This document shows positions 18,216 to 26,127 of a stretch of DNA of 64,000 nt, piece by piece. The notes under the pieces were generated by a model, which had not been told where the DNA came from, did not search any database, and worked only from the letters and a program-made list of their open reading frames with translations. The number at the start of each line of letters is the position of its first letter. Position 1 is the stretch's first letter. Source of the DNA: Herbaspirillum huttiense (GTDB lineage: Bacteria > Pseudomonadota > Gammaproteobacteria > Burkholderiales > Burkholderiaceae_D); assembly GCF_004367745.1 (NCBI RefSeq), contig NZ_CP037993.1, positions 2,046,001-2,110,000 on the forward strand, in the 5' to 3' direction. The position numbers and the translations under genes were made by a program.

Positions 18216-19688
18216 TCAGGCCGGTGCCAGCAGGGGCAGGATACGCCTTGCCAGCTCGGCGGCACGGCGGCGGCTGTCGATGTTGGTGAAGCTGAGCATG
18301 ATCATCGGTGGCACTCCGGGGCGCGGTGCCAGCAGGCACTCTGACAGGGCGCGGCTGAACATGCCGTGCTGGCGCATCTTTTCCGCCAGCAGCCGGTCCG
18401 AGCGGCGACCCTGCAGACGCAACAGCAGATGCATGCCGCCGGGCGGCGAATCGATCCGGACATGGGAATGCAATACGCCTTCCAGGCCGGCGATGGCCAT
18501 GGTGCGGCGCTGGGCATACAGGCGCCGCATGCGCTGGATATGGCGGGCAAAATGCCCCTCGGCCATGAAGTCGGCGACGATATGCTGCGTCAGGGCTGGC
18601 GCGGCACCGGAGAAGAGCTGCGCACTGTGCCTGAAGCGCTCCACCTGAGAACGCGGCACCACCAGGTAGGCCAGGCGAATGGCCGGGAACAGCACCTTGC
18701 TGAAGGTGCCGGCATAGAGCACGCGGTCCTCGCGGTCCAGGCTCTTGAGTGCAGGCAAGGGGCGGCTGATGTAGCGGTATTCGCCGTCGTAGTCATCTTC
18801 CACGATCCAGGCTTGTTCACGTGCCGCCCATTCCAGCAAGGCCAGGCGGCGCGGCAGCGACAGGGCCACGCAAGTCGGGCTCTGATGCGCTGGCGTCACC
18901 ACGGCGGCGCGTGCGCGGGCTGCATGGCGCAGTCCGTACTCGACCTGCATGCCGTCGGCGTCTACCGGCACGCCGGCCAGCTGCATGCCGGCTTCGCGCA
19001 GCAGGGCGGCGGTCGGGGCGTAGCCGGGGTCTTCCACCCAGATCTTGTCGCCCGGCTGGAGGAGGGTGCGGGTGATCAGGTTGAGGCTGTCGCGATATCC
19101 GGAGGTGACGAAGACCTGTTCGGCCCGGCAATCGATTCCGCGTGACAACTGCAGGTAGCGCGCAATCTCCGTGCGCAGCGCCATCAGTCCGGCCGGGGAG
19201 GGATAGAGCATGTCGGCGGCTTGCGTGGCCCGCGCTGCGCGTGCGGCCAGGCGTGCCCAGATCTTGCGCGGAAAGGCGTCCAGCGCCGGGATGCCCATCT
19301 GGAAGGGACGCGGGCCTTTGGGTTCGGCCTGTCCCTCTTCCGGCAGGAGAGGATGGCGCGCGGCCACAGGCGATGTCCGTGAAGGAGCCGCCGTTGCCTT
19401 GCTGGCCGCTGCCTGCACTGCCGGGCGGACCCCGGCGGCAATGACCGTCCCGGCTTGTCCGCGCGCCTCCACGTAGCCTTCTGCGGCCAGCAGCGAATAG
19501 GCGGCCTCCACCGTGCCGCGCGCCAATCCCAATTCCGCCGCCAGTGCCCGTGCCGAGGGAATCCGATCACCCGGCTGCAACAGGCCGTCAGCCACGGCGC
19601 TGCGCAGGCGTGCGTAGATCTGGCGGTAGTACGCTTCGCCGGTGCTGCTGTCGAGGCGGATCAAGGATGAGGGAGGCAGGGAAATCAT
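18216..19688 (-). CDS. MocR/PdxR-type regulator
   Basis: A 490-residue protein with a GntR winged helix (residues ~25-85, IPSARALAAELGLARGTVEA), a linker, and a fold-type I aminotransferase domain with PLP lysine in AGTFSKVLFPAIRL. The start is ATG 19688. It is divergent from a GNAT acetyltransferase and upstream of the AhpD-like gene on its own strand. A shared 11-bp motif near both suggests autoregulation and control of the AhpD-like gene. Confidence 0.9.
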   Translation of the reverse strand: MISLPPSSLIRLDSSTGEAYYRQIYARLRSAVADGLLQPGDRIPSARALAAELGLARGTVEAAYSLLAAEGYVEARGQAGTVIAAGVRPAVQAAASKATAAPSRTSPVAARHPLLPEEGQAEPKGPRPFQMGIPALDAFPRKIWARLAARAARATQAADMLYPSPAGLMALRTEIARYLQLSRGIDCRAEQVFVTSGYRDSLNLITRTLLQPGDKIWVEDPGYAPTAALLREAGMQLAGVPVDADGMQVEYGLRHAARARAAVVTPAHQSPTCVALSLPRRLALLEWAAREQAWIVEDDYDGEYRYISRPLPALKSLDREDRVLYAGTFSKVLFPAIRLAYLVVPRSQVERFRHSAQLFSGAAPALTQHIVADFMAEGHFARHIQRMRRLYAQRRTMAIAGLEGVLHSHVRIDSPPGGMHLLLRLQGRRSDRLLAEKMRQHGMFSRALSECLLAPRPGVPPMIMLSFTNIDSRRRAAELARRILPLLAPA

Positions 19689-19697
19689 GGACCAGTC
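19687..19697. promoter_or_regulatory. Second copy of the candidate MocR operator
   Basis: ATGGACCAGTC overlaps the first codon region of the minus-strand MocR gene and matches 18168-18178 exactly. A related ATGGACCATG occurs at the GNAT start (19785). Confidence 0.4.
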
Positions 19698-19784
19698 TAA
19701 ATGTCATTTCTTGGATCTCCCGATTATGCCATCGGCTCATTACGATGAAGCTCCTTCCACTCTGATGGCATCGAAGCTTCTACC

Positions 19785-20270
19785 ATGGACCATGTTTCCG
19801 AGATCACACCTGTGCCTCACTGGCATCTCACCGACGACGCGCTTCGTCACGCCGATACTGCCTGCGACCAGCTGGCCTGTTTTCCCGTGATGCACGAACT
19901 GCGTCCGCACCTGCGCGACAGCGACGAGTTCCTGCAGCGCATCGGCCGCGCCATCCCGCAGGGTTACCGCATCCTGGCCGCCTGGGATCAGGGAAAGGTC
20001 GTTGCGCTCGCCGGTTATCGCTTTCAAGAGAACCTGGTCTATGGTCCTTTCCTCTATGTCGATGATCTGGTGGCGGCCAGTAGTGAGCGCGGCAAGCGCT
20101 GGGGTGAACGGCTGCTGGCTGCGATGGAGGAGGTCGCTGCCCAGGCCGGTTGCGTGCGCCTGGTGCTCGATACCGGCATGGCCAATGCGCTGGCACAGCG
20201 CTTCTATTTCCGCCAGGGCATGCTGACCGGCGCAATGCGCTTTGGCAAGGCTATTGGAGGTGCCGCATGA
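19785..20270 (+). CDS. GNAT family N-acetyltransferase
   Basis: A 161-residue GCN5-related acetyltransferase. A beta-strand/loop segment YVDDLVAAS precedes the acetyl-CoA region RGKRWGERLLAAME (pyrophosphate-loop position), and a late ANALAQRFYFRQGM matches the conserved C-terminal helix. The substrate is unknown. It is divergent from the MocR gene and its stop overlaps the next start by 4 bp. Confidence 0.85.
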   Translation: MDHVSEITPVPHWHLTDDALRHADTACDQLACFPVMHELRPHLRDSDEFLQRIGRAIPQGYRILAAWDQGKVVALAGYRFQENLVYGPFLYVDDLVAASSERGKRWGERLLAAMEEVAAQAGCVRLVLDTGMANALAQRFYFRQGMLTGAMRFGKAIGGAA

Positions 20271-20893
20271 AGATCCTGCATCTGCTTGCCTCGCCGCGCC
20301 AGGAGGCTTCGAACACCTGGTGGCTGTCGCGCCAGATCGTCGAGCGCCTTGGCGCACAGCATCCACAGGCACAGGTGATCCTGCGCGACCTCTACGCCAG
20401 CGGCATTGCGCATGTCGATGCTGCCTATGCCGATGCGCTGGGCTCCCCCGTTGCGTTGGAGGGCAGTGATGCGGGGCAGGGCACGCTGACCCTCTCGGAC
20501 CGTCTCATTGAAGAGCTGGAGCAGGCTGACCAGGTGGTGATCGGCACGCCCATGCACAACTACACCGTGCCCTCGGTCCTGAAGGCCTGGATCGATCACG
20601 TGGTGCGGGTGCGCCGGACCTTTGCCATCACTCCGGATGGCAAGGCCGGCTTGCTGCGTGACCGGCCGGTGCATGTGGCGGTGGTCTCCGGCGGGCGCTT
20701 CACCGGGGCGTCGGCACGGCAGCCGGATTTCCTCACGCCCTATCTGAAGGTGGCGCTGGCGACCATCGGTCTGCATGACCTGCGCTTTACCGTGATGGAG
20801 GGCCTGGCTGCGGGCGCGCAGGCGGTACGCAACGAGCGCGAGCGTGTTGCCGTGGAGCTGGATCGGCAATTTTCACGGGGCTGGCAGACGTAA
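20267..20893 (+). CDS. FMN-dependent NAD(P)H oxidoreductase, AzoR/flavodoxin-like
   Basis: A 208-residue flavodoxin-fold quinone/azo reductase. The N-terminal MKILHLLASPR phosphate loop and the GTPMHNYTVPSVLKAWIDHV segment are typical of the AzoR family. It probably reduces quinones or azo compounds with NAD(P)H. ATG 20267 overlaps the GNAT stop (ATGA), so the two are coupled. The next genes are convergent and AT-richer. Confidence 0.87.
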   Translation: MKILHLLASPRQEASNTWWLSRQIVERLGAQHPQAQVILRDLYASGIAHVDAAYADALGSPVALEGSDAGQGTLTLSDRLIEELEQADQVVIGTPMHNYTVPSVLKAWIDHVVRVRRTFAITPDGKAGLLRDRPVHVAVVSGGRFTGASARQPDFLTPYLKVALATIGLHDLRFTVMEGLAAGAQAVRNERERVAVELDRQFSRGWQT

Positions 20894-20917
20894 GACGCCT
20901 TCGAAATACGATGGCAC

Positions 20918-21171
20918 TTATGCGGCGGGTCGCATTGCAAAGTAAAACCCGGCGATCAACAGCAGTGGAACTGGCAGAGCGGAAACAAGTAGAAGAATGG
21001 TCGATATGGTCCGAAGGCGGAACCGCTTTTCAAGATGAAGGACTGCAACCGAGACCTGGAAAAGAGCGACAACATAAAAAACCATGAGGCATCTTCTGTT
21101 GTTGCGATTGTGGCGAGGAAGGCTTTCAGCACGTCTTGAATGTCTGGTAGTGATTTGATATTCCGCTTCAC
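20918..21171 (-). pseudogene. Small membrane protein, frameshifted at a T6 tract
   Basis: Translation from GTG 21171, which overlaps the upstream stop as GTGA, gives MKRNIKSLPDIQDVL... and ATTEDASWFF. The frame is then lost at a T6 run (A6 on the plus strand, 21077-21082). One extra T would join it to the other frame, which encodes two hydrophobic segments (YVVALFQVSVAVLHL and TILLLVSALPVPLLLIAGFYF) and ends MRPAA, giving about 84 residues. It is therefore either a broken gene, a phase-variable one, or a sequencing error. It is the last gene of the PAAR/M15 cassette. Confidence 0.6.
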
Positions 21172-21692
21172 TGGCCCTTGATGTCGACCGGCCCGGTATT
21201 TTCACAAGTGGGAAGGGTATCGTAACCGAGGTAGAAATACAGGTTATGAAGCTTGCGCGGGCCATCGATGAGCTCAAGGTTGATTCCTTCAACACCCGTA
21301 CAAATCAGAATCTTGTAGTGCTTGCGCTGAGCAATTGCGATGAAGCCGCTGTTGGCCGAGCGCCTGACCTGCTCAGCGTTGATGATCGCGATGCCCTGTC
21401 CTGTCTTGATGCCAGGACTGATGTGCCTGCTCATGCGGTAGTGCATCACTGTCTGCTCTGCCATGACATCGTCCACTGCTTCAGCTTGCTGGAACTCATT
21501 TGATTTGAGCCAATAGCAAGCTGACGGGTTATCTGACGGATCGGCACAAAGCGCAATCCTGTGAATTGCGGTCAGTGGGGCGGTGGTGTAAAGGCTCAGG
21601 CCGCTCTTTTCTTGCTTGTAGAAGCCGATGTTGATTTGCGCTTGTGCCAGCGGGGAGAGCACCAGCAAATAGATTATTGGTAACAGTTTCAT
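21168..21692 (-). CDS. Exported protein, candidate immunity protein for the M15 effector
   Basis: A 174-residue protein with a clear Sec signal peptide (MKLLPIIYLLVLSPLAQAQ, probable cleavage after AQA). The mature part has four cysteines (ALCADPS, SACYWL, LICTG, PTCEN) that could form two disulphides, as expected in the periplasm. I do not recognise a family. It lies 6 bp after the M15-like peptidase gene, and periplasmic immunity proteins usually sit exactly there for cell-wall effectors. The immunity role is inferred from position and export only. Confidence 0.7.
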   Translation of the reverse strand: MKLLPIIYLLVLSPLAQAQINIGFYKQEKSGLSLYTTAPLTAIHRIALCADPSDNPSACYWLKSNEFQQAEAVDDVMAEQTVMHYRMSRHISPGIKTGQGIAIINAEQVRRSANSGFIAIAQRKHYKILICTGVEGINLELIDGPRKLHNLYFYLGYDTLPTCENTGPVDIKGQ

Positions 21693-21698
21693 CGCTTT

Positions 21699-22286
21699 TC
21701 ACGTCCCGTTGTCGGACCAATGTGGTGGGTCGGGAATGAGCTTATGGCATCCATAGGACGCGCCAATGCGATAGAGCACGGTATTGTCGGTGACTTCAAC
21801 AGCTTGCGCAGACGCGTCAAGCATCGTCTTTCCGATGATTCCCGTGATCGTCATATCGATGGCGGCACGTTCCGTGTGCCGGGAAATCAAAGCGGGCGGA
21901 TGAACGATTGTGTAGCCTCTGGCCATTTCTGCTGCAGCGTTTTTGGAGGCACGTCCATCACCGTGATCCCACTCTATTTCTACACCGCTCATCTTGGGAA
22001 CCTTGTCAGGTGCAATCAGGCCCTTCGAAATCTTCACGCAATAGTGCATCAGGTAAGCGCGTTCACGCGGCCTGTATGTGGCCGATATTCTGACATTCGC
22101 TCCTGCAGCTCTCAACGCCACGATGAAGTCTTCTGCAGATTGACGAAAACTGCTGTTCAGATCGCTTGTGCGATTGCTGCCGGGAAATCGTGTTACCCAT
22201 TGTGGGCCGCTCAGTTCAGGAAGCGTATTAACAACGACAGGTGTCGGATCCGAGGCAGGGGTCAAGAGTGTCTGGATTGTCGTCAT
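21699..22286 (-). CDS. M15-like peptidase, candidate cell-wall-targeting effector
   Basis: A 195-residue protein with the M15/VanY-type metal signature SRHTERAAID (H137-x6-D144) and a C-terminal H189 in DPPHWS that could be the third zinc ligand; E104 or H108 (EIEWDHGD) lie upstream. M15 enzymes cut D-Ala-D-Ala or L-Ala-D-Glu bonds in peptidoglycan. There is no signal peptide, as expected for a type VI effector. ATG 22286 is chosen (a start at 22301 is also in frame); it overlaps the 3' end of the PAAR gene by 59 bp. The upstream PAAR gene and downstream exported protein support an effector-immunity unit. Confidence 0.72.
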   Translation of the reverse strand: MTTIQTLLTPASDPTPVVVNTLPELSGPQWVTRFPGSNRTSDLNSSFRQSAEDFIVALRAAGANVRISATYRPRERAYLMHYCVKISKGLIAPDKVPKMSGVEIEWDHGDGRASKNAAAEMARGYTIVHPPALISRHTERAAIDMTITGIIGKTMLDASAQAVEVTDNTVLYRIGASYGCHKLIPDPPHWSDNGT

Positions 22287-22830
22287 AAAAAGGGACCTCA
22301 AATTTGACGTGTTGCGCAGTATCGGAGGACACCGTTTCAGTGAATCCGTCTTCGTTTGTCAGACCGATACACGTTTTGCCGTCAGCCAGCGTGATTCGGT
22401 ATCTGACATTTGCCATTGGTGCGCCGCTGTGTGCGTGTTGAACCAAAAAACGCTGATCGTAGAAAGCGGCAGGGGAGAAGTCGTCTTGCCGGCTGCCAGG
22501 ATGTGAGTTGGATGCGTGGCGGAGCTCACCCTCGAATCCCATCCGGACATCGCTATGCAAGGCTTTGAGTCTGGGCGGTTCAGGGCATTTGCAAAGGCAT
22601 AGGTCACCATCAAGATTGACTTGCCTGCCGTCGGGCCCCTTGTGCGGACGAAATGGCTGAACACACTGAGTAGCTCCCCAGCTCTTGCAGGAATTGCAGT
22701 AGACAGGATCACCTTCGAAGCAAGCCAACTTTCCGCTATACCGAATGCGAGGACTTTGCGCTATGGGCTGGACCAAGCCTCCGCCAGGAATCACGGTATC
22801 TCCTTCACGGATGAAAGCGCGCCAGAACAT
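22228..22830 (-). CDS. PAAR-domain protein with C-terminal TTR-like extension
   Basis: A 200-residue protein. Residues ~5-85 look like a PAAR domain (GDTVIPGGGLVQ, Cys-rich CNSCKSWGATQC, then DLCLCKC), the sharp tip of the type VI secretion spike. Residues ~115-185 (RFLVQHAHSGAPMANVRYRI, TNEDGFTETV) look like a transthyretin-like adaptor that loads effectors. The next gene, overlapping by 59 bp, is an M15-like peptidase. No VgrG or core type VI gene is in the window, so the module is an orphan that relies on an apparatus elsewhere. Confidence 0.75.
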   Translation of the reverse strand: MFWRAFIREGDTVIPGGGLVQPIAQSPRIRYSGKLACFEGDPVYCNSCKSWGATQCVQPFRPHKGPDGRQVNLDGDLCLCKCPEPPRLKALHSDVRMGFEGELRHASNSHPGSRQDDFSPAAFYDQRFLVQHAHSGAPMANVRYRITLADGKTCIGLTNEDGFTETVSSDTAQHVKFEVPFYDDNPDTLDPCLGSDTCRC

Positions 22831-23268
22831 GTTCAGGTCCTTCGCGCCGGCGTACTAGGCGACGACGACACTAACGTTGCCGAGGACAGTTGTTTTACAT
22901 GTGGGAGGGACATGTTCAGTAACAGCATGCTGGCTGGAAGCCAGCTTTCTGGTGCCAAATTTCTGTAGCTCATCTTTTTGTCTCTGCGTGATCGCATGAA
23001 GTTGAAAGAGGAGCGAGCATGCCAAACAAGTTGGCTGATGGCGCGTTGCCCGCCTGAATAGGCAGGCAATCTCAAAGATGCACTGACTTTTTCTAGGAAT
23101 AAATCGAGATCGGATAGGAGTGGGATCGTACGGTAGGCAATTCCGTGAAAGTGTCTGGCTTTTCGATGGTGCAATGACACACGTGTCGCGATGTCGGCTT
23201 GCTTGGAGGGAAAAATCGCGTATCGGATGGCAATACAAAAGAGGGCTCAAATTTTTTCTAAAAATCCC
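22831..23268. other. Gene-free AT-richer stretch
   Basis: About 440 bp upstream of the PAAR gene and of the hsp20 promoter. Open frames here (for example minus strand 22855-23340) have no recognisable domain, atypical composition and poor starts. Promoter for the PAAR cassette is presumably in this stretch, but I cannot place it. Confidence 0.5.
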
Positions 23269-23303
23269 TTGAAAACCAAAATCCCCATCCCTAGATCGGT
23301 ACC
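23268..23303 (+). promoter_or_regulatory. Possible heat-shock (sigma-32-like) promoter of hsp20
   Basis: CCTTGAAAA (about 23268) matches the sigma-32 -35 region. A CCCCAT -10-like box is only 8-9 bp downstream, which is too short. CCCTAGAT (23289-23296) gives a 14-bp spacer with a weaker match. Assignment is therefore tentative. Confidence 0.4.
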
Positions 23304-23304
23304 A

Positions 23305-23357
23305 GCAGATGCTCGACGTTGAGGTCTGCGACGAAAACATCGCTTAACTGAAAGGAT
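23305..23357 (+). promoter_or_regulatory. ROSE-like RNA thermometer in the hsp20 leader
   Basis: Two hairpins precede ATG 23364. The first is GCAGA (23305-23309) paired with TCTGC (23325-23329). The second pairs ATCGCT (23339-23344) with AGGAT (23353-23357), which covers the AAGGA ribosome site. With a bulged G this is the ROSE anti-Shine-Dalgarno motif U-Y-G-C-U opposite AGGA. Melting at high temperature would free the ribosome site. Confidence 0.65.
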
Positions 23358-23363
23358 ATTTTT

Positions 23364-23819
23364 ATGCGTACTTTTGATCTCTCCCCCCTGTACCGTACCG
23401 CTATCGGCTTCGATCGCCTGGCCCAGATGTTCGACAACGCCCAGCGCGCTGATCAGCCCAGCTATCCGCCGTACAACATCGAACTGGTGGCCGAGGACAA
23501 ATACCGGATCACCATGGCCGTGGCTGGTTTCGCCCGCAGCGAAATCGACATCGAGACCGAAAACGAAACCCTCAAGATCACCGGCCGCAAGCAGAAGGAA
23601 GACAAGCAGGTCAACTTCCTGCATCGTGGCATCGCCGCCCGTGACTTCGAACAGCGCTTCCAGCTGGCCAACCACATCAAGGTGGTCGGTGCCAATCTGG
23701 AAAACGGCCTGCTCAACATCGAGCTGGTCCGTGAAATCCCCGAAGCGCTGAAGCCGCGCAAGATCGAAATCGGTGCCGCCGACGACAGCAACGTCCAGCG
23801 CCTGGAACGCGCTGCCTGA
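23364..23819 (+). CDS. Small heat shock protein, Hsp20/IbpA type
   Basis: A 151-residue alpha-crystallin-domain chaperone of the IbpA type (PPYNIELVAEDKYRITMAVAG, FLHRGIAARDFEQRFQL, IELVREIPEALKPRKI). It holds unfolding proteins for refolding by DnaK/ClpB. It is monocistronic, with a heat-shock-like -35, a ROSE-like leader and an intrinsic terminator, so both transcriptional and translational heat control are likely. Confidence 0.95.
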   Translation: MRTFDLSPLYRTAIGFDRLAQMFDNAQRADQPSYPPYNIELVAEDKYRITMAVAGFARSEIDIETENETLKITGRKQKEDKQVNFLHRGIAARDFEQRFQLANHIKVVGANLENGLLNIELVREIPEALKPRKIEIGAADDSNVQRLERAA

Positions 23820-23837
23820 TCGCTTCATTGCAGCAGG

Positions 23838-23864
23838 GTGCGGCCTTCGACAGCAGGGCCGCAC
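23838..23864 (+). other. Hairpin after hsp20
   Basis: GTGCGGCC pairs with GGCCGCAC around an 11-nt loop, 19 bp after the hsp20 stop. There is no T-run, so it probably protects the mRNA 3' end ahead of the terminator at 23872. Confidence 0.4.
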
Positions 23865-23871
23865 TTCCATC

Positions 23872-23899
23872 AACCGCCCGTCTCACCGGGCGGTTTTTT
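23872..23899 (+). terminator. Intrinsic terminator of hsp20
   Basis: ACCGCCCG / CGGGCGGT stem with a TCTCAC loop, followed by TTTTTT. A textbook Rho-independent terminator. Confidence 0.9.
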
Positions 23900-24077
23900 G
23901 CGTGCGTCACCACGGTTGTGATTGACGACAGTTACCTGCTTGGTTACGTTACACACTTCACCGTACTTCAGTCACCGCTCACGACCCGGCGCGCCCGTAC
24001 GCCGGACCAGCTGCTCAAAACAAATTGGCACAGGAGCAATATCTTGCGTATATTGCGTCGGCCACAGGGAGAAACGC

Positions 24078-24446
24078 GTGAACGACCACCGATACCAGCA
24101 CATCAACCCCGAACCCTTGCTCGATGCCATGGGTGGCGATGCCGCTGCCTGCCGCCACATGTTCGGCACCTTCGCCCAGAGCGCTCCCGCCACCTTCGAC
24201 CGGCTGGCGCAAGCCATCCGCGCCGATGACGCAGCCCAGGTCAAACGCGAGGCACACAGCCTCAAAAGTATGACCGCCCTGGTCGGGGCCGGCGTGCTGA
24301 CCGAACTGCTCAAGAGCGTGGAAACCCAGTCCCGCGCCGAACCGCCCCAAAGCGCCCAGCCGCAGCTGCCCGAATTGCAGAGCTTGTTCACCGCCGTTGC
24401 CGCCGAAGTGCGCCATTACGTCGACCAGGTCGGCGTGGCGCAATAA
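24078..24446 (+). CDS. HPt (histidine phosphotransfer) domain protein
   Basis: A 122-residue stand-alone HPt domain. The phospho-accepting His is H60 in REAHSLKSMTALVGA, in the four-helix-bundle context typical of the family. It would relay phosphate between a hybrid kinase and a response regulator, neither of which is in the window. The start is GTG 24078, supported by AGGGAG upstream; longer in-frame starts lack a ribosome site. Confidence 0.85.
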   Translation: MNDHRYQHINPEPLLDAMGGDAAACRHMFGTFAQSAPATFDRLAQAIRADDAAQVKREAHSLKSMTALVGAGVLTELLKSVETQSRAEPPQSAQPQLPELQSLFTAVAAEVRHYVDQVGVAQ

Positions 24447-24548
24447 AGCCACGCTGCCCGGCGCGTCTTTCCGCATTTTTCGCACTTTTTGCACTTCCCC
24501 CCCGCAGACGCCTTCCCTCAGGCCTCCCCCCGTCACATCCTTCATAAA

Positions 24549-24570
24549 TTACCGACTCATCAGTCAGTAA
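24549..24570. promoter_or_regulatory. TetR-type operator upstream of efflux operon
   Basis: TTACCGACTCATCAGTCAGTAA is a 22-bp palindrome of the form TTACnGACTnATnAGTCnGTAA. This is the typical half-site of TetR repressors of multidrug efflux genes. It lies ~115 bp before the outer-membrane component gene. No TetR gene is in the window, so the repressor is encoded elsewhere. Confidence 0.65.
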
Positions 24571-24684
24571 CCTGACGTACATCAATCGGGTTTTCAGCAG
24601 GGCTCTTCATAATGTGGTCACTCAAGACGAAGCTTTTGACGAAGCTTTCCGTCGCCCCATTTCCTGCCGATGCCGAGAATCACG

Positions 24685-26127
24685 ATGTGCGAACCCTCTC
24701 TGCGAATCCGTCCCTTGCTGGCTGCCTTGCCGCTCCTGCTGGCGGCCTGCCAGTCGATGGCGCCGGATTACCAGCGGCCCGCTGCACCGGTGGCGGCGCA
24801 CTATCCGCAGCAGGCCGATGGCGCAGGTGAAGCCGCACCGGCACTCGGTTGGCAAGCCTGGTTCCGCGATCCGCAACTGCAAGCCCTCATCGCCCAGGCC
24901 TTGGCCAACAACCGCGACCTGCGCGCAGCGGCCTTGCGGGTCGAGGAGGCGAGGGCGCTCTACGGCATCCAGCGCGCCGACCTGTTTCCCGCCGTTGGCG
25001 CACAGGCAGGCCTGGATCGCTCGCGCACTCCGGCCGACCTCAACCTGACCGGACGCCCGCTGGTCGGCAGTGCCTATCAGGCCGGCGTGGGCCTGAGCAC
25101 CTGGGAGCTGGACCTGTGGGGCCGCCTGCGCAGCCTGGATGACGCCGCGCTGCAAACCGCGCTGGCCAGCGAAGCCACCCGCCGTGCCGCAGCCCTGAGC
25201 CTGGTGGCCCAGGTTGCCGATGCCTGGCTGGAATTGGCCGAGATCGACGAACGCCTGGCCATCGCCCGCGACACCATCGCCAGCCGGCAGGAGAGCTATC
25301 GCATCTTTGCGCGCCGGGTCGAGGTCGGTGCCACCTCGCGCCTGAACCTGACCCAGATCGAAACCCTGCTCACGCAAGCCCAGGCCTTGGGCGCACAGCT
25401 GGAACAGCAGCGCGCACAACGTTTGAATGCACTCACGCTGCTGGTCGGTTCGCCATTGGAACTGCCAGTCGGCCAGGCGCGGCCGGCACTGGATGCAGTG
25501 TTCCCGGCGCTGTCGCCCGGCGCGCCTTCGCTGCTGCTCACGCGCCGCCCCGACGTGGCCGCTGCCGAGCACCGCCTGCAAGCGGCCAATGCCAACATTG
25601 GTGCAGCACGCGCGGCCTTCTTTCCCAGCATTTCGCTCACAGGCAACCTTGGCACGGCCAGCGCTGAACTGAGCGGATTGTTCCGCGATGGCAGCCATGC
25701 CTGGAGTTTCTCGCCCAGCCTGTCGCTGCCGATCTTCACGGCAGGCCGCCTGCGCAACAACCTGAACCTGGCCGAAGTGCGGCGCGACCTGGCCGTGGCC
25801 AATTACGAAAAAACCATCCAGTCCGCCTTCCGCGACGTCGCCGATGCGCTGGCCGCGCGCCAGTGGCTGACCCGCCAGCTCGCCATTGCCGAGACGGCGG
25901 TGCAGGTCCAGACCGAGCGGGCGCGCCTGTCCACGCTGCGCTATGACAACGGCGCTGCGCCTTTCCTCGACGTGCTCGATGCCCAGCGCGACCTGCTGAG
26001 CGCACGCCAGCAGCGGGTGCAGATCCGGCGTGCGCTGCTGTCGTCATCGGTGGCGCTGTATGCGGCGCTGGGTGGCGACAGCAATGCGCCTGCGGCTTTC
26101 CCCCTTTCTTCCGGACCCCGACCATGA
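24685..26127 (+). CDS. Outer-membrane efflux lipoprotein, NodT/TolC family
   Basis: A 480-residue RND/ABC-efflux outer-membrane factor of the NodT lipoprotein type. The signal ends in a lipobox LLAAC. Two repeated OEP domains follow, with alpha-barrel coiled segments. It forms the outer-membrane duct for the adaptor and ABC pump encoded next. ATG 24685 is chosen because GAGAA precedes it; ATG 24670 in frame has no ribosome site. The next gene overlaps by 4 bp. Confidence 0.88.
   Translation: MCEPSLRIRPLLAALPLLLAACQSMAPDYQRPAAPVAAHYPQQADGAGEAAPALGWQAWFRDPQLQALIAQALANNRDLRAAALRVEEARALYGIQRADLFPAVGAQAGLDRSRTPADLNLTGRPLVGSAYQAGVGLSTWELDLWGRLRSLDDAALQTALASEATRRAAALSLVAQVADAWLELAEIDERLAIARDTIASRQESYRIFARRVEVGATSRLNLTQIETLLTQAQALGAQLEQQRAQRLNALTLLVGSPLELPVGQARPALDAVFPALSPGAPSLLLTRRPDVAAAEHRLQAANANIGAARAAFFPSISLTGNLGTASAELSGLFRDGSHAWSFSPSLSLPIFTAGRLRNNLNLAEVRRDLAVANYEKTIQSAFRDVADALAARQWLTRQLAIAETAVQVQTERARLSTLRYDNGAAPFLDVLDAQRDLLSARQQRVQIRRALLSSSVALYAALGGDSNAPAAFPLSSGPRP

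Noticed and set aside
23019..23057. A 12-codon plus-strand frame after GAGGAG
   Set aside because: Good ribosome site but too short to support alone, and no gene follows it closely.
22833..23340. Minus-strand frames upstream of the PAAR gene
   Set aside because: No ribosome site or domain, and they overlap the hsp20 promoter and leader.
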